Of a stretch of 64,000 nt of DNA, positions 22,744-32,912 are shown piece after piece (position 1 is the first letter of the stretch; every line of letters starts with the position of its first letter). The position numbers were made by a program, and so were the translations under genes. Under the pieces are notes generated by a model, which worked only from the letters and a program-made list of their open reading frames with translations, was not told where the DNA came from and ran no database searches. Location: assembly GCF_014356525.2 (NCBI RefSeq), contig NC_052508.1, forward strand, positions 42,697,858 to 42,761,857, in the 5' to 3' direction. This DNA comes from Nilaparvata lugens. Lineage: Eukaryota; Arthropoda; Insecta; Hemiptera; Delphacidae.

Positions 22744-23200
22744 GAATCACATCAATCTTTAACAGATTTCACTATGCAAATTGCTTGGGAGAAATTGCAT
22801 GAGAAATAGATAGCTATATTCTATTTCAATGTGAGAGAGAGTTCTCTACATCACAACCATTTTTTCCAAGGTGAAACAAGATTATGCACAAAATGTGCTA
22901 ATGGTCAAATTTGAGATGAATCACAGCAGAGATGCATTCGTCCTTGTGAGCTCTGTAAAGTAAAATTGCAAACGTGCTAATGATCGAGTATTGAATTAGG
23001 CCGGAACCGCATTCGTCCTTGTAAGGTCTCTGAACTGAAATTTTGAAACGTGTTAATCTTTGAGCGAGAGGAGAATTGGTGCGTAATGATAACATCCAAG
23101 GTCATCTCACAGGAAGCTTGTATATGATTGTAATTAGTATATCCTTATCTATAAACATTGCTACATTGTGCTGTGAGATGAGTGGAAACTGCAACAAGAA
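22744..23200. other. Copy A non-coding stretch with small direct repeat
   Basis: No gene. Two ~55-bp imperfect copies containing GCATTCGTCCTTGT occur at about 22933 and 23010. Confidence 0.6.
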
Positions 23201-23488
23201 ATGACACACTTTAATATGTCAATTTTCAATGAACTTTCATTGGAGATATATCCCATCAAAGTATTACATAATGTTTTTCAGTTTGATTGGTTCTATGTTT
23301 AGAATGTAAGATTTGGTGAGGATGATTTAATTTATATCAATATAGATTCAAATGACAACTTTGAATTCACTATTATTCTTCCAAAAGAATATTCAACTGT
23401 GCTGAATACACACAACATAAAGAGTTTTAAAAGCAAAAGATGGGATTTGAATGTTACTGCTGGACGTGTATTCTTGGAAGAATGGTAA
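23201..23488 (+). pseudogene. Copy A ~100-aa right-end protein (broken)
   Basis: Counterpart of the intact 102-aa gene at 43881-44189. Shared pieces: SIFNELSLE versus RSFNEFSVE, FDWF/YDWF, IILPKEYSTVLN versus IKLPKEYSVVLN, and NIKSF/NIRSF. A TAG interrupts the first third (about 23297). Last gene before the copy A/B junction. Confidence 0.65.
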
Positions 23489-23552
23489 AATCTCATCCTA
23501 GTTGTCAAGTAAATCTAGAATTTATGACAGTTCTGTCAGTAGATTGCCTCTC

Positions 23553-24130
23553 AGTAGGTATGATTAGAGAGCGCTAGACCAATTTTTTGCTCAAAATCCC
23601 CCTCCCCCCTCTCGCCCCTCTCCCATCCCACCTTCCACCGCCCACCCCCCACTTGGTGGGGGGTGTTCTAAAAATAGATTTTCCCTTCCCCTTTCCCAGT
23701 GAAGACGAGGGGGCTCTCTCTCTCAAAATAGATTTTTCCCTTCCCCTGCTCCAGTGGTGATGAGGGGGATGAAGAAAGAGAAAGAGATATATCTCTCTCA
23801 CTCTCTCTCTCAAAATAGATTTTTCCCTTCCCCTGCTCCAGTGGTGATGAGGGGGATGAAGGAAGAGAAAGAGATATATCTCTCTCACTCTCTCTCTCAA
23901 AATAGATTATTCCCTTCCCCTGCACAAGTAGTGATGAGGGGGATGAAGAAGGAAAGATATCTCTCTCTCTCAAATAGATTTTCCCTTCCCCTTCCCCAGT
24001 ATAGATGAGGGAGATGAAGAAAGTGAGGGGAAAAAAATTTCCCTTTGAGGGGAAAAATTCCCTCTCTACATCTATACTGGCAGATTAAAGTGAATTGAGA
24101 AATTCCCTATCACTCTCTACATCTATTGCT
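23553..24130 (+). repeat. Internal left Polinton terminus and subterminal repeat
   Basis: Starts AGTAGGTATGATTAGAGAGCGC, a diverged version of the outer terminus. It continues with C-rich sequence and three ~88-bp units (CCAGTGGTGATGAGGGGGATGAAG, GA/CT-rich, AAATAGATTTTTCCC). The whole is a long inverted match to 44860-45240. Probably the original left end of copy B. Confidence 0.75.
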
Positions 24131-24306
24131 GTACTGACAGATTGAAAGGAAAGGATCCTGTTTTTGCAGTAATCCTATATTAACAGTCAAAATGTTGTTA
24201 ATATTTCCCCATTCTTTTTCAATTGTTTTTTCTATTGGCGCTCTGGAGAGGGCATCAACTAATTGTAATGATTTTCCAGGCTTATATACAATTTTAAAGT
24301 CGTATT
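24131..24306 (-). pseudogene. Gypsy RNase H fragment
   Basis: The minus-strand translation reads FKIVYKPGKSLQLVDALSRA followed by PIEKTIEKEW. The DALSR motif closing the gypsy RNase H domain is unmistakable. About 55 codons, with no other gypsy sequence on either side. It is sandwiched between two Polinton terminus-like sequences. Confidence 0.75.
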
Positions 24307-24541
24307 AGTAGAGGGAAGTTGAGAGCACTAGACCACTTTTTTTCTTGAAATCCCCCTTCCCCCTCTCCACCCTCTTACTGTCAGATTAAAGTGAATTGAG
24401 AAATTCCCTATCTCTCTCTACATCTAATGCTATACTGTCAGATTAAAGTGAATTAAGAAATTCCTCTCTCTCTCTCACACACATCTAATGCTATACTGTC
24501 AGATTAAAGTGAATCCATATCTCTACAGAGAGGTCAATGAT
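24307..24541 (+). repeat. Second internal Polinton terminus-like repeat
   Basis: Starts AGTAGAGGGAAGTTGAGAGCACTAGACC, again resembling the terminus, then repeats AGATTAAAGTGAATTGAGAAATT and ATCTAATGCTATACTGTC, units also found inverted at 44450-44870. Confidence 0.65.
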
Positions 24542-24937
24542 CTAAGTTCTTTTACATTTTTTATCTGCAATATCGTACAAGCATTTCCAAAGTTCATCGC
24601 AATTTTTAACAACAGATAATGGTGAATCATTTGTACAATCATAATGTAGATGTCCACTGTCTAGTATATCGAGTAATTTGAATATCTCAGATAAAATTGG
24701 AAAGTGCACATTTTCTGTTATTGTTAACGGTAAATCAGCATCTTGACATCCTGTTGAAAATTTAATATTCTTCGCAATTGAATCAAATTTGTTAAATGAA
24801 ATTGCCATCAAGAGATGAGTTAATTTTTTGAATTTTGAAAAACCATAACACTGCATGTTAATGCCCTCCCAGATGTTTGGCATGTGTCTCTGTTCTATAA
24901 ATTGACAACATGCACGTGCTGTACTTATTACCATCAA
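24542..24937 (-). CDS. Copy B conserved unknown small protein 1
   Basis: Open frame of up to 131 codons. The part shared with copy A starts at about FSKFKKLTHLL (24856), so a shorter protein from an internal Met is possible. Conserved IAKNIKFSTG, HFPILSEIF and LWKCLYD. No recognised domain. Confidence 0.6.
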   Translation of the reverse strand: MMVISTARACCQFIEQRHMPNIWEGINMQCYGFSKFKKLTHLLMAISFNKFDSIAKNIKFSTGCQDADLPLTITENVHFPILSEIFKLLDILDSGHLHYDCTNDSPLSVVKNCDELWKCLYDIADKKCKRT

Positions 24938-25083
24938 CAGATGCTTGAAGGGGGTCGTGTCTCACTTGTATAAAAAAGATCACACCACACACGCTGGTGT
25001 TGTCAGGTCTAGCTCTGACCAGCTACTAAACTAAAAAGTGAGTGGGATATTGGAATGAAAAATCATTTGAACACAGAAAAAGT

Positions 25084-25341
25084 TTATTTACACATTTCAC
25101 CACAACTATTCATAATTTCATCTTCAATTTTAATTAACTTATCTATACACAAATTATGAGAATGATAATAACATAGATAGTCTCTTATGTCATTTAAATT
25201 AACCGTGCTTAGAAAAATGTCTTTTAATTGTTTCGCCAAACTATAATTTTTACGAGTTGATTTCCTAATTGCACTTTCACACTCATCATACCAATCAATA
25301 CAGTTTTTTAACCTCACTTCCAACTTGTTGTCAGCAGCCAA
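25084..25341 (-). CDS. Copy B conserved unknown small protein 2
   Basis: 85-aa helical protein with CIDWYDECE, KQLKDIFLSTVNLNDI and KLIKIEDEI. The frame is open upstream past 25341 and overlaps the end of the BIR-like gene in another frame (FVHSLIIDLRKWLAADN), and copy A has the same overlap. This may be the true continuation of that gene after a shift or a separate overlapping gene. Confidence 0.55.
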   Translation of the reverse strand: MAADNKLEVRLKNCIDWYDECESAIRKSTRKNYSLAKQLKDIFLSTVNLNDIRDYLCYYHSHNLCIDKLIKIEDEIMNSCGEMCK

Positions 25342-25983
25342 CCACTTTCTCAGATCAATGATAAGCGAATGAACAAAACTAAGTGTAGGCTGGGACTATT
25401 ATAGAGTAATTAAGTGGTCTCTCTTCATTAATTGTAGATAGGCAACGTGTACATGCTTTATGCAGTCTCAATGCATGCATGCAATAAACACACTGAATCT
25501 CTTTTCCATTGTAGAAGAATCCATAACCAGCAAAGTTTCTTATCTGCGAATTCATGTACATTGCGGCCATTTTCATACTTTGCATTCGATTGTTTTCACA
25601 CATGAAATTATTTGTTTGATACATATTTTTAAACAACAAAGAATTATAATGTTGAACACTGAACAAAGCACACCGTCCATCTGGTATTTTTTTATGAATG
25701 TTACACACAGCATAACACCATGAACTAGTGAAAAAGCTGAAATCGGGTTTTGCAAAATCCTCTGGTATACATTGGACATTAGTATGCAATCTTCTTGAAA
25801 ACTTTGCTTTCTCAGTTCCCTTTGTCAAAATTTTTTCATAACCTACAAGGTAATCACATATTAATGAGTCAGTGTATTCTAAATCTCCATCTTCCCATTT
25901 TATTTTATGATAGTGACATTCTAACCATGTTACATCGTTATACAATTTTGCACTCAATTCTGTCTTTGCGAATGGTGATTTGA

Positions 25984-26504
25984 AATGGTTCTATAAGAAT
26001 GAATCATCCGAATCAGAGGAGGTTTTGGGGGCGATATTGAAGATTGATATCACTGATCATTTTGGAACATCCCTCTGTTTGGGATTCAGGGGCCGCATTT
26101 GTGAACCAAATGAGAATAATGTTTTTGAAAAAATAAATTATAGAAAACTTAATGATGATTTAAAAACCGAAACATGGAATGATATAGTAAACTACACAGA
26201 CATAGAGAGTTTGACTGGTAAATTTATTGACAAACTTAATAACCATATAACAAATTCAAAAACTAAAGTCAATCTGAAGCATAAACTGAAACCACTAAAA
26301 AACTGGATTAGCATTGGTTTGGTTAACTGTATAAGGAAGAGAGATAAAATGTCTAAAAACGTGGCAAGACAGCCTTTCAATCTTGAACTGAAAATTGAAT
26401 ACAATAGGTATAGGAATGTTTTAAGAAATCTAATAAAAGAAGCAAAACAAAATTACTTTAAAAATAAGATAACAGAAAATAAATCCAACAGTAGAAAACT
26501 CTAG
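25984..26504 (+). pseudogene. LINE ORF2 linker after endonuclease
   Basis: Frame from the truncation point to a TAG at about 26502. Contains the post-endonuclease block KPLKNWISIGLVNCIRKRDK and RYRNVLRNLIKEAKQNYF, typical of Jockey/CR1-group ORF2. A shift and stop separate it from the RT frame. Confidence 0.7.
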
Positions 26505-26678
26505 AATTGTATAAATGAATTACTGGATACGAAGAAAAAAAATTCTGATATTAAAATTGAACCTATAACATTAAATAAGTATTTTTCTGAAGTCGGCAAA
26601 ACATATGCTGAAAAGTTACAAGAAAATATAATTATAGATAATACAACTGATCGTCGTGTTCCCAGTCTTCCAAATTGT

Positions 26679-27938
26679 TTGTTCTGGTTCCCCACAAATG
26701 AACAGGAAATAATAAACACTATAAACTCGTTGAAAAGTGACTCCTCCCCTGGCATTGATGGAATTAGTAGTGTATGTTTGAAAAAGATATCAGAATACAT
26801 AGCAAAACCTCTGGCTTTCATTATTAATGAATGTTTCGAGCATGGGCACTTTCCAAAGGAGTTCAAGATTGCAAGAGTTGTTCCACTTCATAAGGCTGGC
26901 AATATGAATGACCCTTCAAACTATCGACCCATAAGCCTGCTTTCCAATTTATCAAAGATTATGGAGAAGATAATAAAAAAAAGAATAATAAGCTATTTGG
27001 AAAAATTTAAAATACTCCATAAAAATCAATATGGCTTTCAGGCTGGTAAAAACACTCAGGACGCCATATCACATTTAATATCAATAGTAACGGATAATTT
27101 TGTTAATAGAAAGAAAACACTCACTGTATTCCTAGACTTGTCCAAAGCATTCGACACAATACCACATAGAAAATTGTTGAAAAAGCAAGAAAATATAGGA
27201 ATTCGAGACAAACAATTGCAATTATTTGAAAATTATCTAAAAAACAGAGCACAGGTCATTACTGTTGGAAATAAATCTCATCAAATTAGCTTAACAGATT
27301 ATGGAGTACCACAGGGAACTGTACTTTCCCCAATATTATTTCTCATCTATGTCAATGATCTACTCAGGTTCAGCAATGAAGAGAGAACTCTAATTTCATT
27401 TGCAGATGATACCACAGTAACTTTTACGGGTGGGTCATGGAAGGAGGTGAATGACCTAGCAGTGGAGGGACTGAAGGTTATCAAATCCTGGTTAGATAAT
27501 AACACCTTGACACTTAACTATAAAAAAAGTAATTTCATAACCTTCTCACCAAACATCAGTACTCAACCCACAAATATAAACCTACAAATACATGCCTCAT
27601 CCTGTGTTTCGTCCACATCTACCCCGTGCCGGTGTCCATTGCTGGGAGAAACTGACCATGCTAAATACCTTGGAGTTATAATTGATGCACATCTAAGATG
27701 GAACTATCACATTGATGATAAATGTAAGAAGTTGAAATACTTGATTTACAGATTCCATAGAATCAGTTTAATAAACAATAAGAGTATTGCAAAATTGCTA
27801 TATACTGCACATGTTCAGTCCATCTTGCAGTATGGATTACTGGCTTGGGGTGGTGCGGCAAACTGTTACATAAATGGGTTATTTCTGGTGCAGAAGTATA
27901 TAATAAGAGCAGCTCTTGGAAAACAAGACGTTTCCTGA
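26679..27938 (+). pseudogene. LINE reverse transcriptase
   Basis: 419-codon frame with all RT blocks: SDSSPGIDGISS, VVPLHKAGN, NYRPISLLSN, QYGFQAGKNTQDA, TVFLDLSKAFDTI (first catalytic Asp), YGVPQGTVLSPILFLIY and LISFADDTTV (catalytic FADD), then KYLGVIID. The C-terminal region continues in other frames to about 28230. The catalytic residues are intact but the ORF is incomplete at both ends. Confidence 0.9.
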
Positions 27939-29022
27939 GTGCTGAATTGTTCATAACATTTGATGTTTTGCAATTAAAAAAATTAAGAGTTTAATTCAAC
28001 ATGTAAAAAGAAAAAATATTGAAATTACTATTCGTGAAACTCCATATAATCTCAGAAATCAGACAGTTGAACAGGACAGAATTGACCTAGAAATTTGTAG
28101 GCATCAATTAAATTTTAGAGTAAATAAAATCTTACAAACAGTTCCTGATAATATTATTAAAATTAGCTGTGATAAACATAAGGCTAGTGAATTTCACGAC
28201 TGGATAAAGGCATATGAGCCCACTTGGTGAGCCCACTTGTGTGTGTTTGTCAAATCGCGTGTATAGAGTTTTTGAAATCTCCGTTAGTCTTTTTTTTCTT
28301 GTTTTGTTTCACTTGACTTTCATCTGTTTTTCTGCAGTTTCATCTCCACATCCAAAATCATACGTCTAAAATCACACTGCTGTATGATAAAAAAGCAACT
28401 CGTATCCGTGCTCAGTTTTTTCTTTGCAGGTACTATATTGTTTCCGAAGTGTATTGATTTTTAGTTTAAAATGTTGAAAACATTATTTTTGTATTATATC
28501 ATATTGTATCATGTTTTACTGCATACTGCTTGTTGTTTTGTACTTTTGGAAATAAATAAATTTCAAATTTTAAATTTCAATTCCAATACAATATAATCAT
28601 TAAACTGATCAATTATGCCAAGTTCTTTCACAATAATTCGATTACAATCTTGTTTAAACCAGTGAAGATCAACTGTAGCAATTTTTGTACTCGCTTGCTC
28701 ATCCACTTCTTTCTGTTTGGCGGGCTCATCGAATCCTCAGTCTTTCTCCCCCTCCTCCTCCCGTTTCTGCCCCTCCACCACCTCCTGTGGCTTCTGGATC
28801 GGTGTACTGCACATTGGTTCATAATAGAAACTATCAGAATCAAGATCGCACTGGATACCAATAGACTGAGTTTGCACTTTGTTCTCACTCTCCAAAATAT
28901 CAGAACACAAAGAATAGGACATTTTAGATGTTACCTGTTCAAAGGTGAAACTGATAATGAACCAAATTTGTCAGAGTGCACACCTTATATAATATTGCAC
29001 GCAGTGCACTCTATCAATAAAA

Positions 29023-30260
29023 TTACTGAACTTCTTTCACCATGCTCGTCAGAGGTGTGTACTCCATCACACGATCGCTAATTAAAACACAATAGGCGGA
29101 AGTATTTGCAGGTACTGCACTATTAAATTCATTTCAATACGAACATCTGTCGAAGATTTCAAATGACTTGTTTGGTGTGATCAGTCCACAACAACCAGCG
29201 GTGTTGAATCACAAAACATTTTAAAGTCAATTTCTGTTCTGAGTTCGCTATTGATTGAATGATTATAATACGAGGGCGCGAAATCCAAAAACATCCGGTG
29301 TAATAGTTCCTTTTTACCTAGTAGATTTTCATATGGATAATACTTGCTGTTCAAATATACTTTAACATTGTAAATACCACAGCTATCGAAATTAGATATT
29401 GATTTTTTAATTTTATTCTTACGATCAGTTTGAAATGCAATTATAATGTATTTTGGACTATCAAAAATCGATGTGGTGCAGACTGCCCAAGAATGGTTAA
29501 GTGAATTTTGCAAATTTGGTAATTCACGAATTTCCCAATGCCAGAAACCTGATTTCAGTGGAGTGTCAGCATCGAGCAGTCTCAAAAATTTCAGTCTTAC
29601 ATGATCTTCTAAAGTTATGTAGGGAATTCTCCATTGCAGTTTTGTAATTTTCACACTAACACTTGTTCCAGTTGCAGACTCAACACAATTTAGGTCTGTC
29701 AGTGACCTCAATAAGACGAGTTCCTGTATCAAATTTAAAATTATTCTTTGAAAATCTTCAAAAAACGGGAGGATTAATTTCAGCGGTACACAGAAAGTGA
29801 ATTTATTATCTGTTAGCTCATATCCTGCTCTGTCAAAACCAGCCAAGTGATATGTGTTTTTATTGAGCGTATTCTTCACTAGTATAGCTTTAATTGTGGA
29901 TGTTAATCCAATCAATCTTGATTTAGAAATTTGCTGACCTGCTAATTCATATCGTATTTCGTCAAAAAGGTTGCCGATTATGTTACTGCTTAATTTATAG
30001 TCTGCCACAACTGGTGGATCAGCCAGCTCTGTTCCCGGTTTTGTACAGCTAACTATTCCCTCAATAAATATTAATGATTTGCAAGGTAAAGAATAGACAT
30101 CTAAAGAATTTATACCAATACGTGCCTCGTCAGAGTTTTTTATTTCTTGTCCCGAATAAACTGTATGAGTGTGAAATTGGAATTTGGTTATATCATTATA
30201 AAACTGAAGCTCTGTCTCCACGTCCAGAATTACACTAATTGCGGCTCCTCCTCCTAACAT
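29023..30260 (-). pseudogene. Copy B major capsid protein, double jelly-roll (C-terminus broken)
   Basis: ATG at 30258-30260 (MLGGGAAIS). A 359-codon uninterrupted stretch holds FYNDITKFQFHTHTVYSGQE, FDEIRYELAGQQISKSRL, GFDRAGYELTDNKFTFCVPL, FFEDFQRIILNL, WRIPYITLEDHV, LPNLQNSLNHSWAV and KYYPYENLLGKK. TGA at 29181-29183 replaces a Cys codon kept in copy A, and a frameshift near 29125 precedes the original TAA at 29023-29025. The FTFC.PL..I..FFEDF block is the most conserved part of Polinton capsid proteins. Confidence 0.88.
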
Positions 30261-30420
30261 TCCGCCAATCAACTATAAAACCTAACTTTTCTAATATTCT
30301 TACACTTTTAGCTGACAAAGCACATTTGTTTTTAGGTGTTGACAATCTCACGTTTCTCTCTCTAATGACATTGTGTGTACACGCCTTATTCGAACATGGA
30401 TTGAAAACAAGATAACCCAT
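30235..30420 (-). CDS. Copy B tiny conserved capsid-cluster protein
   Basis: 61 aa, MGYLVFNP start, AKSVRILEKLGFIVDW core and an Arg-rich tail RRRSRN. Overlaps the capsid ATG by 26 bp and begins 6 bp after the penton stop. Conserved with 15996-16160 in copy A. Unrecognised; probably a minor virion component. Confidence 0.7.
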   Translation of the reverse strand: MGYLVFNPCSNKACTHNVIRERNVRLSTPKNKCALSAKSVRILEKLGFIVDWRNVRRRSRN

Positions 30421-30425
30421 TAGGT

Positions 30426-31118
30426 TTACTTTTGTTTTTCACGTATGTGCAACCTAATTGTAATTGTATCTCCACAGAAATCAATAAACGATCCGTTCTG
30501 GTCTGATACCTTTACATTAATAGTTTGAATTCGATGAGTATTCAAAGGTACATAAATAATTGGTGATGATACTTCATTTATTAAATAGCCGCTAGGAACC
30601 TTTGGCAAAAATTCGTAGATTATATGTTTTTGTTTTCTGTCAGAGTAACTACCACATGCTAAATTACACTCGAGTACAATACTACCGATGCTTGTTATGT
30701 TAACAAAATGCTGGGAATAATTCCATTTATTTGGTTGCAAAACAACATTATCAAAACCAAGTATCTTACCAATCAAATCAGTACGTGTTAAATTAATAGC
30801 TTTATCAGAATGAATTCCAATCTTCATAGTATTTGTGTTTGCACATATAATAAGTTTATTTTTCTTCTCATCAATATTCAATTTATTCTTTAAAGATTTT
30901 ATAATATCCTCATCTTCATATGCACCCGTATCCAGCTCAATCAATCTATCACTATATTTGAAGCTGGAATTTGTTCCTTTGTTAACGTTTGCAATACTAT
31001 TGTAACTACAAAAATTAATCAATCCAATTCCCCATTCACGATTTTTATCCAATTCTATAATTTCTTGTAAATGTTCGTAGAGGTTACTTGTGTTAGATCT
31101 TAATGTAATAACAACCAT
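30426..31118 (-). CDS. Copy B penton (minor capsid) protein, intact
   Basis: 230-aa single jelly-roll vertex protein. ATG at 31116-31118 preferred; the frame extends 27 bp upstream without ATG. Blocks diagnostic of Polinton penton: MVVITLRSNTSN start, KLIICANTNTMKIGI, ILGFDN, HIIYEFLPKVPSGYLINE, IIYVPLNTHRIQTINVKVSD, and end FIDFCGDTITIRLHI. No stop or shift, in contrast to most neighbours. Confidence 0.88.
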   Translation of the reverse strand: MVVITLRSNTSNLYEHLQEIIELDKNREWGIGLINFCSYNSIANVNKGTNSSFKYSDRLIELDTGAYEDEDIIKSLKNKLNIDEKKNKLIICANTNTMKIGIHSDKAINLTRTDLIGKILGFDNVVLQPNKWNYSQHFVNITSIGSIVLECNLACGSYSDRKQKHIIYEFLPKVPSGYLINEVSSPIIYVPLNTHRIQTINVKVSDQNGSFIDFCGDTITIRLHIREKQK

Positions 31119-31149
31119 CTTGTAATGTGTGTTCAGCACAAACACTTAA

Positions 31150-31510
31150 TTACAACTGATTTGCAAGAAACAATAACGTAAGATGACCACAAAAATAACT
31201 ATTTGATGGTTGCATGTGCTCTACATTATAAAATATATTTACTCCAATTTTTTTTTCCAATATTTGTCCAATTCATATGGTGGTTGTAAATTTCCAATTG
31301 GATCAAAATACCAAACATTGGAGCCAACTTTTTTATATGCAACCCAATGTGTGCCATCCTCGCTTTCCCTCGCTAAATTCACAATGCCATTCTCGTTTTT
31401 CAGAAGTTTTTTGGGTAATGCATCTAGCATATAATACCTCTTAGCCGAATCTGTAATAATTTCTACCAATCAATCAAATCATAATTACTCAATTCTCCTT
31501 CAATATTCAT
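31150..31510 (-). pseudogene. Copy B adenain-like cysteine protease (broken)
   Basis: Catalytic motifs are retained: DGTHWVAYKK (His), WYFDPIG and YFCGHLTLLF (Cys). An in-frame TAG follows LSNYDLIDW, a frameshift lies near 31440, and a nine-A homopolymer at 31249-31257 puts the catalytic Cys out of frame. ATG (31508-31510) overlaps the TGA of the PLA2 gene as ATGA. Confidence 0.85.
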
Positions 31511-32200
31511 GTCTTCTTCTTCTTCTTCTTCTTCTTCTTCTTCCTACTCTTCTTTGTTGTTCTATGTTTCTTAACTTGTTTTTGGGGGAATAATCTCACT
31601 CCATATGATGATGGCGGTGATGGTAAAGAGGGTGGGATTAAAACTCTCCCCCCACTAATTTCAGGAAAAGGTTTCAAAAAATACCCTTTTCCTGCAATAT
31701 GTTTTTTCAACTGAGCTATAGCTTTGCGTTTAATATCATTACTATAACTTCTCCTCTCATTCTTCCTCCTCTTCTTTCTCAAAGACCCACCAAACGCTGC
31801 TTTAGCTTTCATGATCTTTGTAACAAGATAGCTAAGTGCTTTCTTGGCAAGGGGTGTTTGTGGATTTTTGAATATGTCCCACGCTGTGTTCGCTAGAGCT
31901 CTGTCGGCTATCGCTCGAGTTTTATTATCGCTATTTTGTGTATACGCTATATCATGTACCTTACAGGCTCTATCTAATGAATTTATACCTTGATCACCTC
32001 TCTTTAACCTTTCATTAACCTTTGTGCCCGGCCCGCGATACTGGTATCCATATTTCATTTTGTTGATTGTCAATGAGCTTATTTAGAATAGTGGATGTTA
32101 CATTACCTGCCAAACCCATCACACCCTTAAAAACTTTTGCTACTGAACTCAAGATTCCTCTACCTCATTTCCTCGAACTTTGCTTTCTCCTACATACCAT
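31507..32200 (-). pseudogene. Copy B phospholipase A2-type virion protein (broken N-terminus)
   Basis: The C-terminal 188 codons are open and carry the PLA2 calcium loop YQYRGPGTKV and catalytic RACKVHDIAY, then a basic tail (LRKKRRKNERRS). It ends in a run of lysines encoded by a CTT microsatellite (about 31510-31548). The N-terminus has a TGA twelve codons in and a frameshift before the PLA2 domain, but still shows RGILSSVAKVFKGVMGLAG, the same amphipathic helix as copy A. Confidence 0.82.
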
Positions 32201-32600
32201 TTTCTTACCTTTCAACTCAATGTTTGAACATTAACTGAAGTTAATTAATTAATCATTACACCAACTTAATCAAAAGAAAATTGAATTGGTTTAATTTTCA
32301 ATCGAGTTGGAAATGAATTCACACACTATCAGATTGCTATGTGCTTATAACATTGTTTGAATGATAAGAATATCATTTCAAATAACAAATCTGAAAAGGT
32401 GAACACAATTTGAAAGGGGGGAATGATGTCATCGCACCCGCCCATATCTGTAGGAACAGTGCCAAAACAGATGTGGGAGGGAGTGATGCATCAATTCACT
32501 GAAGCCGCTTGGCTGTATGTGTGTGTGTGTGTGTGTGTGCATGTGTGTCTGTGTGTGTGTGTAGTAGTAAAGACGTTTGCCTCTGTGCATGCTCACAACA
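32201..32600. other. Copy B island, left non-coding part with TG microsatellite
   Basis: No gene seen. A (TG)n tract with interruptions runs 32517-32563. Confidence 0.7.
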
Positions 32601-32602
32601 AA

Positions 32603-32640
32603 CTATAAAAGGAGAGCTCAGCTTCTTTACATATCATTCA
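32603..32640 (+). promoter_or_regulatory. TATA box and Inr-like core promoter
   Basis: CTATAAAAGG at about 32603-32612 is followed about 25-30 bp later by TATCATTC, close to the arthropod initiator TCA(G/T)T. Downstream is a short leader, an ATG at 32659 and a donor-like CAGGTAAGA at 32727. Spacing fits a Pol II core promoter firing rightward. No protein match supports the transcript. Confidence 0.5.
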
Positions 32641-32658
32641 CAACAGAGTGCAAGCAGA

Positions 32659-32729
32659 TGAAAGGTGAACCATTCTTCTTCTGTGTTTCTACTATTCATA
32701 GTGAACTTATCAACAACAAGTGTAAACAG
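32659..32729 (+). other. Candidate short coding exon with splice donor
   Basis: ATG at 32659 opens MKGEPFFFCVSTIHS and runs about 23 codons to CAG|GTAAGA, a consensus 5' splice site. No acceptor or second exon could be identified with confidence. Confidence 0.3.
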
Positions 32730-32846
32730 GTAAGAATTGAAAACAATTTTTTATCAAATATGTACACAATTTATTATTAATCACTACAATATTTACATTA
32801 TATACTACTACTTGTAAAGCATCTCACCATAACATGGTATGAGAAG

Positions 32847-32871
32847 AAGATTGTTAAATTTTAACAATCTT
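32847..32871. repeat. Perfect 12-bp hairpin
   Basis: Arms AAGATTGTTAAA / TTTAACAATCTT separated by one base. Confidence 0.85.
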
Positions 32872-32912
32872 AATGTCAGTCCATGTAGCGGTGACATGCT
32901 TCACCACTATTC

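Larger units (their letters stand above)
25984..28575 (+). mobile_element. 5'-truncated LINE inserted in the BIR-like gene
   Basis: Starts inside the end of an endonuclease domain (DITDHFGTSLCLG), so it is 5'-truncated as usual for target-primed insertions. It ends in an A-rich AAATAAATAAATTTC tail. It includes the linker, reverse transcriptase and C-terminal region. A target duplication could not be fixed by eye because both edges are AT-rich. Confidence 0.85.
25379..28922 (-). pseudogene. Copy B BIR-like zinc-site gene split by a LINE
   Basis: The 5' part (28922 to about 28576) begins MSYSLCSDI and contains SIGIQCDLD and YYEPMCST. It has a TGA at 28737-28739 and ends VDLHWFKQDCN...LGIIDQF. 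The 3' part (25983 to 25379) starts HFKSPFAKTELS and ends in the BIR-like module FAGYGFFYNGKEIQCVYC with nearby His and Cys. The two halves align end to end with the uninterrupted copy A gene, so the 2.6-kb LINE at about 25984-28575 sits inside the coding sequence. A TATATAA lies about 65 bp upstream of the ATG (28985-28995). Confidence 0.75.

Noticed and set aside
23574..24008. Open frames rich in Ser/Leu/Arg on both strands
   Set aside because: They lie in the GA/CT-rich terminal repeat and are compositional.
25979..28580. A specific target duplication for the inner LINE
   Set aside because: Both edges are similar AT-rich words (ATTTGAAAT / AAATTTCAA) and no single duplication can be fixed by eye.
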